From NCBI RefSeq assembly GCF_029815055.1, contig NZ_JAPPWA010000001.1:256934-320933 (forward strand): a stretch of 64,000 nt of DNA, given 5' to 3'. How positions within the stretch are numbered: the first letter of the stretch is position 1; the number at the start of each line of letters is the position of its first letter. The DNA comes from Ignatzschineria sp. RMDPL8A. GTDB taxonomy: Bacteria; Pseudomonadota; Gammaproteobacteria; Cardiobacteriales; Wohlfahrtiimonadaceae. The notes below the pieces were generated by a model that was given only the letters and a program-made list of their open reading frames with translations, did not search any database and was not told the DNA's origin. A program made the translations under genes and the position numbers. Shown one piece after another: positions 56,889-64,000 of this stretch.

Positions 56889-57240
56889 AAAAAAAGCGCA
56901 CCCGAAGATGCGCAAAAACAATCAATTACTTACATTTCAAACTAGGAGGAGAGGCAAGGGCTACGTCCTGTAACAGAGCGATATCCCTATCTAACGGTGA
57001 GGCAAACGCCTTGCATTAATTATCATAAAAACGGCTCAATCGTCCATTATTGAGATAATCATTCAATTCCTTTTTAAATGATCCACCGACAAATTTACAT
57101 CCTGTGAGCGGCGCACGTTCTACTCAATTAATGCATTTACTTTCAGATTCTTCCATGAACATCGTCCGAGATCATCATCCTTGATCACCTCGCTGATGAA
57201 TCATCCCTGATAATTCATCCGTTCCTTGCCACGGATAAAG
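56889..57240 (-). ncRNA. CsrB-like CsrA-sequestering small RNA
   Basis: The intergenic stretch on the minus strand holds about twelve GGA motifs in roughly 350 nt, including CAGGGATGA, AAGGATGA, CACAGGATGT, TAATGGACGA and TTACAGGACGTAG. Several match the CsrA consensus RUACARGGAUGU. Many GGAs sit in hairpin loops, for example GATCA-AGGATGA-TGATC, CTCAAT-AATGGACG-ATTGAG, GATA-GGGA-TATC and GATGAAT...ATTCATC. It ends in GCGCATC-TTCG-GGTGCGC followed by eight T (56912-56887). The 5' end is set near 57240 from the first GGA and a weak -10-like TACTAA. An inverted pair TTTAGT/ACTAAA is at the start. It fits the CsrB/RsmZ class. Confidence 0.7.
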
Positions 57241-57345
57241 TTTAGTAGACAAAACTAAAAGATTGATTTAAAAAAATCGATTGAGTTATATATAAAAAAA
57301 ATAAGTGGTATTATTATTCTTTTAACATTGTGTACTAAGACGGAT

Positions 57346-58221
57346 ATGCTGACTTTACGAAACCTCCCCTATTACCTGCAATTAATGCGTGTTGAGAAGC
57401 CGATTGGCAGCCTCTTATTGATGTGGCCAACGCTCTGGGGAATTTGGGTGGCATCAAGTGGAAAACCCTCGCTGAAAGTCTTTTTAATCTTTATGCTCGG
57501 CGTCTTTTTTATGCGCTCGGCGGGTTGTGTGATTAATGATATTGCCGATCGTAATTTCGACAAACATGTCTCGCGCACCAAAGAACGGCCACTCACCTCG
57601 GGGAAAGTCACCTTAAAAGAGGCGATCACGCTCTTAATGCTACTGATTGCGGTCTCTTTCTGTTTAGCACTCTTTTTAAAATGGGAGACGCTCCTTCTTG
57701 CCATTCCTGCACTGATTTTAGCGCTTAGTTACCCCTTTATGAAGCGTTTTCACTCCCTTCCGCAAGCCCATTTAGGCCTTGCCTTCGCCTTTGGAATTCC
57801 GATGGCGTTTATGGAAGTCAAAGGGGAGTTGTTCCCGGCCACCGCGCTTTTATTAATGGCGGCCAATGTCTGCTGGGCGCTGGTATTTGATACTGAATAC
57901 GCTATGAGCGATCGCGAAGATGATAAAAAAATCGATGTGCGCTCGTCGGCTCTTTTATTTGAGAAACTTCTCGGAAAACGGGATTACTATCTCATTGTAG
58001 CGCTGCAATTTGGCGTGCTCTTTTTCCTTGCGGCCACCTATTCGATTTTAGGGTGCTCGCTCTACGGAATCTTATCGCTACTCGTTGTCGCGGGGCTCTT
58101 TGCCTATCAAATTAATATGATTAAAGACCACGATCCGAAGCGCTGTTTTGAAGCCTTTTTACATAATAATTGGGTGGGATTTACTGTCTTTGTGGGCTTT
58201 TTTCTTCACTTTTTCGCATAA
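57346..58221 (+). CDS. ubiA: 4-hydroxybenzoate octaprenyltransferase
   Basis: This 291-residue protein is read from the ATG at 57346; a TTG 18 bp upstream is possible. It is a membrane prenyltransferase with Asn-Asp-Ile-Ala-Asp-Arg-Asn-Phe-Asp and Asp-Thr-Glu-Tyr-Ala-Met-Ser-Asp-Arg-Glu-Asp-Asp (the two Asp-rich motifs) and an N-terminal Met-Arg-Val-Glu-Lys-Pro-Ile-Gly. It attaches the isoprenoid tail in ubiquinone synthesis. It is divergent from the CsrB-like RNA. Confidence 0.94.
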   Translation: MLTLRNLPYYLQLMRVEKPIGSLLLMWPTLWGIWVASSGKPSLKVFLIFMLGVFFMRSAGCVINDIADRNFDKHVSRTKERPLTSGKVTLKEAITLLMLLIAVSFCLALFLKWETLLLAIPALILALSYPFMKRFHSLPQAHLGLAFAFGIPMAFMEVKGELFPATALLLMAANVCWALVFDTEYAMSDREDDKKIDVRSSALLFEKLLGKRDYYLIVALQFGVLFFLAATYSILGCSLYGILSLLVVAGLFAYQINMIKDHDPKRCFEAFLHNNWVGFTVFVGFFLHFFA

Positions 58222-58257
58222 ATTTTCACACAATCACGCAGAGCTTTCGGAGGCTTT

Positions 58258-58842
58258 ATGGGCAATCGTCTTTCAAAAATTGTGACTAAAACCGGCGATC
58301 AAGGCACAACAGGGATTGCGGGCAATATTCGTCTTTCCAAAGCGGATCTTCGTATTGAGGCGATCGGCGATATTGATGAGCTCAACGCCCATTTTGGCGA
58401 GGCGATCGCGCTGTTAAAAAGCCTTACTCAAAGGGATAACAGCGATAAGGATGAGATGAACACCATTGAATCGACTTGGCTCACCATCCAACATCATCTT
58501 TTTAATTTAGGCGGTGAACTTGCGATGCCTGAGCATGCCTTTATTGATGCCTCCATCACCGAAACGCTCGAACGCTTGATTGTCGCCTATAACGAGGCTC
58601 TGCCTCCGCTGAAAGAATTTATCCTTCCGGGCGGCTCAATCCTTGTGGCGAAAACCCACCTACTTCGCACCATCACTCGCCGTGTCGAGCGTAGGCTTGT
58701 TGCCCTCCACGAGCGTGATCCGCTCAATCCGGCCTCGATTATCTTTATCAATCGCCTCTCTGATTATCTCTTTGTCACCGCGCGCCATATCGCACGCATC
58801 ACCAAAACGCCCGAGGTGATGTGGGATAAAACAAAACTATGA
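58258..58842 (+). CDS. PduO-type cob(I)alamin adenosyltransferase
   Basis: This 194-residue protein starts with the ATP-binding Lys-Ile-Val-Thr-Lys-Thr-Gly-Asp-Gln-Gly-Thr-Thr-Gly. It has Glu-Ala-Ile-Gly-Asp-Ile-Asp-Glu-Leu-Asn-Ala, Phe-Ile-Leu-Pro-Gly-Gly and the terminal Arg-Arg-Val-Glu-Arg with Asn-Arg-Leu-Ser-Asp-Tyr-Leu-Phe. It makes adenosylcobalamin. Its stop overlaps the start of the next gene (ATGA). Confidence 0.92.
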   Translation: MGNRLSKIVTKTGDQGTTGIAGNIRLSKADLRIEAIGDIDELNAHFGEAIALLKSLTQRDNSDKDEMNTIESTWLTIQHHLFNLGGELAMPEHAFIDASITETLERLIVAYNEALPPLKEFILPGGSILVAKTHLLRTITRRVERRLVALHERDPLNPASIIFINRLSDYLFVTARHIARITKTPEVMWDKTKL

Positions 58843-59636
58843 GCGCGCAGAGCGGAAATCCCTTTCCGACAACCTTAATTCTCATGGAGATTTCGAGCGA
58901 TAACCTCGCCTGGGCAGATCACCATTATCCACAATATGCACTCGATACCGATTCTGAAAAACGGAGCGAGCAATACCACTTAGGTCGCGCGCTACTTCAT
59001 CATGCGCTGATTCATATTGCAGGTATACCACAAGCTGATTTGTGCCACATTATTGAGTTTCAATACGGCGAGCATGGTCGCCCTTTTTTAACGCCCCCTT
59101 ATCAAAATATCTATTTTAATCTGAGTCATACGGATCACTCGGTGGCCCTTGTGATTGGTCAATCGCCTAAGATTGGTGTCGATATTGAACAGATTAAACC
59201 GCGCCGTTTTTTTGATCGGCTCCTCACCCGCACTTTTACCGAAAAAGAACAACGCTGGATTCAAAACGCATCCAACTTTAAAGCGGCTTTTTTTATGCTC
59301 TGGTCGGGGAAAGAGGCCTATCTTAAAGCCGATGGTTCTGGTTTATCTCGTCTTGCTGAATTAGAATTTGATCCTCTTCATCACTCAATGCATGGCCCAC
59401 TTGAAATTGATTTAAGCCGTACAGATTATCATCCAGATAAGAAATTAATATTTAAAAACAATTACTTGCTTTATGTAACGATTCTTAACGAAGATAAAAT
59501 TGAGGACAAAAAAGCCCAAAGTTTAGCGCTATTAATCCCGGAAAAAGAGGCAAAATCTTTACAAATCTTAGGCATAAAAAAAGGCGCTTTCGCACCTTTT
59601 AAAATCAACTGGCTTCATCAATTACAGAGTCATTAA
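58839..59636 (+). CDS. 4'-phosphopantetheinyl transferase
   Basis: This 265-residue Sfp-type protein has Tyr-Phe-Asn-Leu-Ser-His-Thr, Ile-Gly-Val-Asp-Ile-Glu-Gln-Ile-Lys and Phe-Phe-Met-Leu-Trp-Ser-Gly-Lys-Glu-Ala-Tyr-Leu-Lys, the three signatures of the superfamily with the metal-binding Asp and Glu. It converts apo- to holo-carrier proteins. It could act on acyl carrier protein or a peptide synthetase. It is translationally coupled to the adenosyltransferase gene. Confidence 0.9.
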   Translation: MSAQSGNPFPTTLILMEISSDNLAWADHHYPQYALDTDSEKRSEQYHLGRALLHHALIHIAGIPQADLCHIIEFQYGEHGRPFLTPPYQNIYFNLSHTDHSVALVIGQSPKIGVDIEQIKPRRFFDRLLTRTFTEKEQRWIQNASNFKAAFFMLWSGKEAYLKADGSGLSRLAELEFDPLHHSMHGPLEIDLSRTDYHPDKKLIFKNNYLLYVTILNEDKIEDKKAQSLALLIPEKEAKSLQILGIKKGAFAPFKINWLHQLQSH

Positions 59637-59677
59637 TCACTCTATTGACGCTCGATAATCGCCAGACAGTCATTATC

Positions 59678-59703
59678 CGCTGTGTTAATTTGCTAACACA
59701 GCG
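59678..59703. terminator. Hairpin between convergent genes
   Basis: CGCTGTGTTA and TAACACAGCG form a perfect 10-bp stem with a 6-base loop between the phosphopantetheinyl transferase gene and the H-NS-like gene. There is no T-run, so termination may need Rho or be weak. Confidence 0.45.
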
Positions 59704-59712
59704 ATTATACGA

Positions 59713-60045
59713 TTAATCGTTATCTTCAATTAAAAAATCATCACGGTCTGCACCCGCTTCCACTTTTTCGCGCATCCATACCGGCATCTTACCGCGACCG
59801 CTCCACTTTTCTTCGGGGTTGTCAGGGTTTTGATATTTCGGCGGAACTTTACGTCCTTTCCGTGGGTTACGCTCTTCAAAAACATCGTCGAAGGAGAGAC
59901 CGGAATCATCGAGCAAGCGCTTGATCTGTTTTTTAATCTTTTTCGCATCCGCTAATCGACGTTTCTCGATTTCACGGCTCGCACTTGCAATCACGCTTTC
60001 AATCTCTTCAACGCTCATGCTTTCAAAATCTATCTGTTTAATCAT
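59713..60045 (-). CDS. H-NS-family nucleoid protein
   Basis: This protein has about 110 residues from the ATG at 60045, which has AAGGA ten bases upstream. It has an N-terminal coiled-coil dimer part (Glu-Glu-Ile-Glu-Ser-Val-Ile-Ala) and a C-terminal AT-hook-like motif KWSGRGKMPVWM. The motif matches the conserved H-NS/MvaT-unrelated core Trp-x-Gly-x-Gly-x-x-Pro. It silences AT-rich DNA, so the AT-rich island in this same window is a likely target. Confidence 0.88.
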   Translation of the reverse strand: MIKQIDFESMSVEEIESVIASASREIEKRRLADAKKIKKQIKRLLDDSGLSFDDVFEERNPRKGRKVPPKYQNPDNPEEKWSGRGKMPVWMREKVEAGADRDDFLIEDND

Positions 60046-60159
60046 GGGTACAATCCTTATTACCTCTTTACGTTTCTTATAAAACACTCTACTGGTTAAT
60101 ATTAATTATATCGTTTTATATGTCAAATAAGATTAATGATTTATCATTATCAATAATTT

Positions 60160-62358
60160 TTATTGTAACCTATGAGAAATTTTGAAGCATTGTCGAATTC
60201 GTGGCGTTCTGGCAAAATCTTCTGGGAGCGTCGCCTTCGAAATATCGATGATTTCAAAGCGTTCGGAGAGTGATTCATCCATCTTAAATTGGCGTAGATT
60301 GGTAGAGAAAATAAGCTCGCCCCCACGATCAACAAGACGCATCGCTTCGCTAATCAGATGCTCATGGTCGCGCTGAATATCGAGCACGCCTTCCATCCGT
60401 TTTGAATTTGAAAAGGTCGGCGGATCCATAAAGATCAGATCAAATTTATCGGTACGTTGCTCCATCAGGGGTTTACGACGCATCTTTTCGATATGCTTAC
60501 GCAGCCACTCAAAAACATCGCTCTGATCAAACATGTGCTTTGGCCCTTGATGACCATTAAGGCGCATATTGCGCTCCGCCCATTTTAAGTACGTGCGCGA
60601 CATATCCACCGAAGTAGTCGTCCGCGCGCCACCATTGGCCGCATGCACCGTACCAACGCCGGTATAGCAAAAGAGATTCAAGAAGCGTTTATTGCGCGCA
60701 TTTTCAAACAGATATTGACGCACCGAACGGTGATCGAGAAAGAGCCCCGTATCGAGATAATCCACAAGATTAACCAAGACCCGTGCAGAGCCCTCGTTTA
60801 CCTCGAAAAACTCCCGCGATTCATCATATTTCTCGTACTGATCTTGCCCTTTTTGACGGCGACGATGTTTCACATAGATATGCTCATCACGCACCTCATC
60901 AAAGACCATCGGCACAATGGCAAGCACTCGATTAAAGCGCTCTTCGGCCACTTTAGGATTGATGGTTTTCGGCGCAGCATATTCATAGATCACAAGGCGG
61001 TCGCCATAGCGATCAATCGCCACATTAAATTCAGGAAGATCCGCGTCATAAAGACGATAACACTCGATCGATTGGCGATTAGCCCAACGCTCTAAATGTT
61101 TTTTATTTTTAAGGAGGCGATTGCGGAAATCTTCCCCACCCCCTCTTAAAATTTGCTCTAAATTATGGCGAACCTCATTAGCATCGGCCTTTTCACGATC
61201 GACAAAATAATCCGGCGCAATGGTAAATTGCAGATAAGTGGTCTCAAGCGCCCCGTTAAAAAACTTATTGAGTTTGCGCGCACGAAGCCCCATCACCCGA
61301 CCCAATTCGGTATCGGAGGTAATAACGCCGGCATCAAATCCTGCAAATTGACGCATCCAATCGCCGAGATCTTGATAGGTTTCCACAAGCTCAACTTTAT
61401 CACCCAAACGCTCACCATACGGTGGGTTAGTGACGATTAAACCGGGCGTTAATCCTTCCGGCATTTCAAACTCTTGGAAGTTTTTATGATGGAAGGTCAT
61501 ATTTTTAAGGACGCGAGCACGGTCCGCATTCGCTTTGGTAATCCCGATCATCCGCGCACTGCGCTCAACGCCATAAAGTCGGCCGTTATAACGCGCTTCC
61601 CCTTTCTCTGCACGCTCGCGCGCTTCAGAAAGACAGATGTCCCACTCCTCTTCGCGGAATTTACGCCAATTCATAAAGGAAAAATCATTCCGATAGAGGC
61701 CCGGAGCAATGTCACGAGCCATGAGCGCCGCTTCAATTAAAATCGTTCCTGCACCACAAAGCGGATCGATGAAGTCTTCATGCTTTGCCGCTTTTTCAGG
61801 CCAATTAGAACGATATAAAAGCGCCGCCGCTAAGTTTTCTTTAATCGGCGCAACTCCCTGCTCGGTTCTAAAGCCGCGCTTATGAAGGGGCTCACCGCTT
61901 AGATCGAGATAGAGGGTGTAATTTTTATCATGAATGTGCACATAAAAACGCAAATCCGGATATTCGGTATCCACATTTGGACGCGAATCGAGCAGCGTAT
62001 TAAAGTAATCCACAATCGCATCTTTCACCCGAAGGGCAGCAAAATGGGTGTGAATTTTAGGCGCTTTTTGCGTTGTTACTTTTGTGGCAAAAGTGTTGTT
62101 ATCGCTCATGTGCGATGACCACGGGAATGTACTTAATTGTGCGTACAGATCGTCAAGATCACGCATCGTTCCCGTTTTTAATTGTAATAACACGCGCGAT
62201 CCGCAACGCACCCACAAACAGGCTTTATACGCATCTTGAGTGGTGCCTTCGAACACAACTCCCGATCCTTCTTGCTTCCCTTCAATGCCAAGTTCGGCCA
62301 ACTCACGAATTACATAAGGGGTTAACCCGCGCGCGCAGGTAATAAAAAAAAGCGACAT
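60160..62358 (-). CDS. rlmL: Bifunctional 23S rRNA methyltransferase RlmKL
   Basis: This 732-residue fusion starts with a THUMP domain and the RlmL methylase (Asp-Pro-Leu-Cys-Gly-Ala-Gly-Thr-Ile and NPPYGERL) for m2G2445. The RlmK methylase follows (FLNLFCYTGVGTVHAA and Met-Asp-Pro-Pro-Thr-Phe-Ser) for m7G2069. The fusion is typical of gammaproteobacteria. Confidence 0.95.
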   Translation of the reverse strand: MSLFFITCARGLTPYVIRELAELGIEGKQEGSGVVFEGTTQDAYKACLWVRCGSRVLLQLKTGTMRDLDDLYAQLSTFPWSSHMSDNNTFATKVTTQKAPKIHTHFAALRVKDAIVDYFNTLLDSRPNVDTEYPDLRFYVHIHDKNYTLYLDLSGEPLHKRGFRTEQGVAPIKENLAAALLYRSNWPEKAAKHEDFIDPLCGAGTILIEAALMARDIAPGLYRNDFSFMNWRKFREEEWDICLSEARERAEKGEARYNGRLYGVERSARMIGITKANADRARVLKNMTFHHKNFQEFEMPEGLTPGLIVTNPPYGERLGDKVELVETYQDLGDWMRQFAGFDAGVITSDTELGRVMGLRARKLNKFFNGALETTYLQFTIAPDYFVDREKADANEVRHNLEQILRGGGEDFRNRLLKNKKHLERWANRQSIECYRLYDADLPEFNVAIDRYGDRLVIYEYAAPKTINPKVAEERFNRVLAIVPMVFDEVRDEHIYVKHRRRQKGQDQYEKYDESREFFEVNEGSARVLVNLVDYLDTGLFLDHRSVRQYLFENARNKRFLNLFCYTGVGTVHAANGGARTTTSVDMSRTYLKWAERNMRLNGHQGPKHMFDQSDVFEWLRKHIEKMRRKPLMEQRTDKFDLIFMDPPTFSNSKRMEGVLDIQRDHEHLISEAMRLVDRGGELIFSTNLRQFKMDESLSERFEIIDISKATLPEDFARTPRIRQCFKISHRLQ

Positions 62359-62720
62359 AATAATATTAACTCAATAAGGGTATAAAAATGGGATGTGTGC
62401 ACGAAGCGCCAATCTGGCCAATCCGTCTGTTTCCAGCAACGCCGAAAAGAGGATCATGTGCAACCATAAGAAATCTAATGATTATAGTGAACATTAAATT
62501 ATAGCGCAGATTCGATTATCTGCAAAATCTGATCGATTATTTTAATATTGATGCGAAAATATCGTCGCGAGCACTATTTACAATTTACGTCACTTCGATC
62601 CACAATCATCGGCACTTTCCCCTCAATTTGGACGCTTTTAATTAATAAACATTATCAGTTTTTCGTAATCTAATAAATATTTTATATCAATATCAAGCGC
62701 CTAAACGCTCCATGCCGATC
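62359..62720. other. Intergenic stretch upstream of rlmL and the sigma-54 promoter
   Basis: No convincing gene is visible on either strand. It should hold the rlmL promoter on the minus strand and the activator sites for the sigma-54 promoter at 62721 on the plus strand. I could not recognise a clear NtrC-, LuxO- or QseF-type site. Confidence 0.4.
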
Positions 62721-62736
62721 TGGCATAGGCTTTGCT
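62721..62736 (+). promoter_or_regulatory. Sigma-54 (-24/-12) promoter
   Basis: TGGCATAGGCTTTGCT matches the sigma-54 consensus TGGCAYRN4TTGCW at every defined position. The predicted start is about 12 nt after the GC of TTGC, near 62747. It drives the structured RNA that follows, as there is no coding gene before the terminator. Confidence 0.75.
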
Positions 62737-62746
62737 TTATAAAGAG

Positions 62747-63000
62747 TATCGAAAACCCCAGGTATACAGGGACGTATGCCTTATGCAGAGGTTTTGTTAC
62801 CGAAGTCTCTGCAACTTTATTTTGCTCCCATGGAGCATGAGGATCCATGCAATCGGGGAGAATCTCTCCATGGCGTGTAATTTTGGAAAATTGTATCCTT
62901 TTCCATGAACCGCTAACGGTTCAAAGTCCTCCGTTAAATTAATTCTGATCGATTAATTTAATGCTTTTAGCCCTACACCCGTTGATGTAGGGCTTTTTTT
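62747..63000 (+). ncRNA. Sigma-54-dependent structured RNA, CsrB/RsmZ-like
   Basis: About 254 nt lie between the sigma-54 promoter and the terminator GCCCTACA/TGTAGGGC with seven T (62970-63000). Stem AGGTATAC/GTATGCCT (62760-62781) closes hexaloop AGGGAC, and the stretch ATACAGGGACGT fits the CsrA consensus with one change. Stem GCATG/CATGC (62835-62850) closes hexaloop AGGATC. Further hairpins are TGCAGAG/CTCTGCA, GGAAAA/TTTTCC and GAACCG/CGGTTC. Other GGAs occur in TGGAG, GGGGAG and TTGGAA. There is no open frame with a ribosome site. It may be a second Csr-type RNA, but GlmY-, Qrr- or CrcZ-like roles are alternatives because these are also sigma-54 dependent in relatives. Confidence 0.6.
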
Positions 63001-63023
63001 ATGCCGATAATTATGCAAAAAAA

Positions 63024-63641
63024 CTAAACCAAGACCCCTTTATTGTAGGCCGAGGTGATGCGAAGCAGACGTCTAACGTGATCACCAATCGCCCCTTTCA
63101 CCGCCTCTTCATCGATAATATTGCCATCGGGATCGATGGTTGCGCTGATGCCGTAGGGATTGCCGCCACTTGCTTGGGCATGAGGGCTCACAAATCCAGT
63201 GGGAACAATGATCGCGCCCCAATGTTGCATTACGGTGTAGATCGAATCGATCACGCGTTCTTGTCCGCCGTGGAAATTATTGGCACTGGTCATCGCGGTA
63301 ACAAATTTATTGACCGTACGGCCCTGCGCCCAAAATCCACCCAATCCATCTAAAAAGAGTTTAAATTGTGCGGCCATTACCCCAAAACGTGAAGGGGATG
63401 CAAAAATAATCGCATCGGCCCAATCTAAATCGTCCTCACTCACCACTTCAATACCAGCGCAGTCTTCCACATTTTCAAGCCATAACGGATGCTCTTTAAT
63501 CACATCCATTGGCACCGTTTCCGCCACTTTACGCAGTTGCACTTTTGCTCCACACTCTTGCGCTGCCTTACTCGCCCAGCGCGCCATCTGAGTGTTGGTA
63601 CCATTCATACTATAAAAAACAATGAGTAAATTTGCTTTCAT
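63024..63641 (-). CDS. wrbA: NAD(P)H:quinone oxidoreductase, WrbA type
   Basis: This 205-residue flavodoxin-like protein starts with Leu-Leu-Ile-Val-Phe-Tyr-Ser-Met-Asn-Gly-Thr-Asn (FMN phosphate loop). It has Ile-Phe-Ala-Ser-Pro-Ser-Arg-Phe-Gly, Met-Thr-Ser-Ala-Asn-Asn-Phe-His-Gly-Gly-Gln-Glu and Asn-Pro-Tyr-Gly-Ile-Ser-Ala. The usual Pro-Thr-Arg-Phe/Thr-Gly-Gly of WrbA is altered, so it may be a close relative. It reduces quinones by two electrons. Confidence 0.85.
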   Translation of the reverse strand: MKANLLIVFYSMNGTNTQMARWASKAAQECGAKVQLRKVAETVPMDVIKEHPLWLENVEDCAGIEVVSEDDLDWADAIIFASPSRFGVMAAQFKLFLDGLGGFWAQGRTVNKFVTAMTSANNFHGGQERVIDSIYTVMQHWGAIIVPTGFVSPHAQASGGNPYGISATIDPDGNIIDEEAVKGAIGDHVRRLLRITSAYNKGVLV

Positions 63642-64000
63642 CTTTTCTCCTTTCAGTACTCAAATGTATGAGTGACTAAAAAAACAAATTGCTAATGATT
63701 TAATTGATTATTATTCGTGTAAGAAGACCCGTCTCTTCTTAAATTGCATTTAACTTTTGTTTAACATTGCGTTATTGATCTCCCCACTATATCACCCACA
63801 GCGCTGATAATATAGCCCCTTTGAGCGAATTTTATTGTTCTTAGCGGTTCGAAATTAACGTTTCAGCCAGCAAGATTTTTAGAGATCTTTAATGATCGAT
63901 CCTATCAAAAAGAGATTACCCAAGGATTACAAAAGTGATAAAGAATAAGAAAGAAAACATCTCTTTTCACCATATCCGGCACTTTTCACTTTCCTCCCGG
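63642..64000. other. Intergenic end of the window
   Basis: The stretch contains the wrbA promoter region with TCCTTTC-type ribosome site complement at 63645-63655 and a small inverted repeat AAGAAGA/TCTTCTT (63722-63741). No gene, RNA or terminator could be supported. Confidence 0.4.

Noticed and set aside
59678..59703. Perfect inverted repeat as possible operator
   Set aside because: Position between convergent genes fits a transcript-end hairpin better than an operator. It is kept as a weak terminator only.
60643..61095. Plus-strand open frame of 150 codons opposite rlmKL
   Set aside because: Antisense shadow of the intact rlmKL gene, with no domain or ribosome site.

Overview
The window looks like chromosome of a gammaproteobacterium of moderate GC. 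The conserved part carries dnaN-recF-gyrB, ffh, tatC, gltX, rarA, lolA, an rlmL/rlmK fusion, ubiA, an H-NS-like gene and CsrB-like RNAs. A relative of the Cardiobacteriales (Ignatzschineria or Wohlfahrtiimonas) is possible, but this is a guess from gene style and not shown by any marker. No dnaA lies beside dnaN.

The first half (about 938-30314) is an AT-rich island made of tandem Tn7-like transposon units lodged directly behind gyrB. The outermost right end stops 8 bp past the gyrB stop codon. The outermost left end at 938 abuts a terminator on the gyrB strand (886-921) that most likely belonged to gyrB and is now about 29 kb away. Unit A (938-6249) has Tn7-like ends but no transposition genes. 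It carries a probable AHH-type nuclease toxin with an Imm11-like immunity protein, two hypothetical genes, a HlyD remnant and two decayed insertion sequences. Unit B (6250-30314) starts at a perfect palindrome where the right end of A meets the left end of B. It carries decayed IS5- and IS3-type elements, a YwqK/MORN protein behind a second HlyD remnant, an amino-acid-hydroxylase-like dioxygenase/ACT/LysE operon, a TrlF fragment and a type I restriction-modification operon with two extra genes (EVE-like, PD-(D/E)XK/DUF5655). It ends with tnsA-tnsB-tnsC-tniQ plus a zinc-ribbon gene. Two or three right-end arrays lie side by side between 30075 and 30314, so the island is probably the product of repeated insertion at one attachment site.

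The second half (30323-64000) is ordinary core genome. It holds replication genes, a PilG/PilH-like response regulator, gamma-carbonic anhydrase, pheA, folB, a divergent D-amino acid dehydrogenase/alanine symporter pair, sppA, ffh, a CcsA-like protein, tatC, lemA, gltX, lolA-rarA, gltS, a Zn/Cd ATPase with its MerR regulator and a 19-bp-spacer promoter, a SulP transporter, ubiA, a PduO-type adenosyltransferase, a phosphopantetheinyl transferase, an H-NS-like gene, rlmKL and a WrbA-like flavoprotein. Two intergenic stretches look like CsrA-sequestering small RNAs. One (minus strand, about 57240-56889) has about twelve GGA motifs, many in hairpin loops. The other (plus strand, about 62747-63000) follows a textbook sigma-54 promoter and has GGA in two hexaloops.
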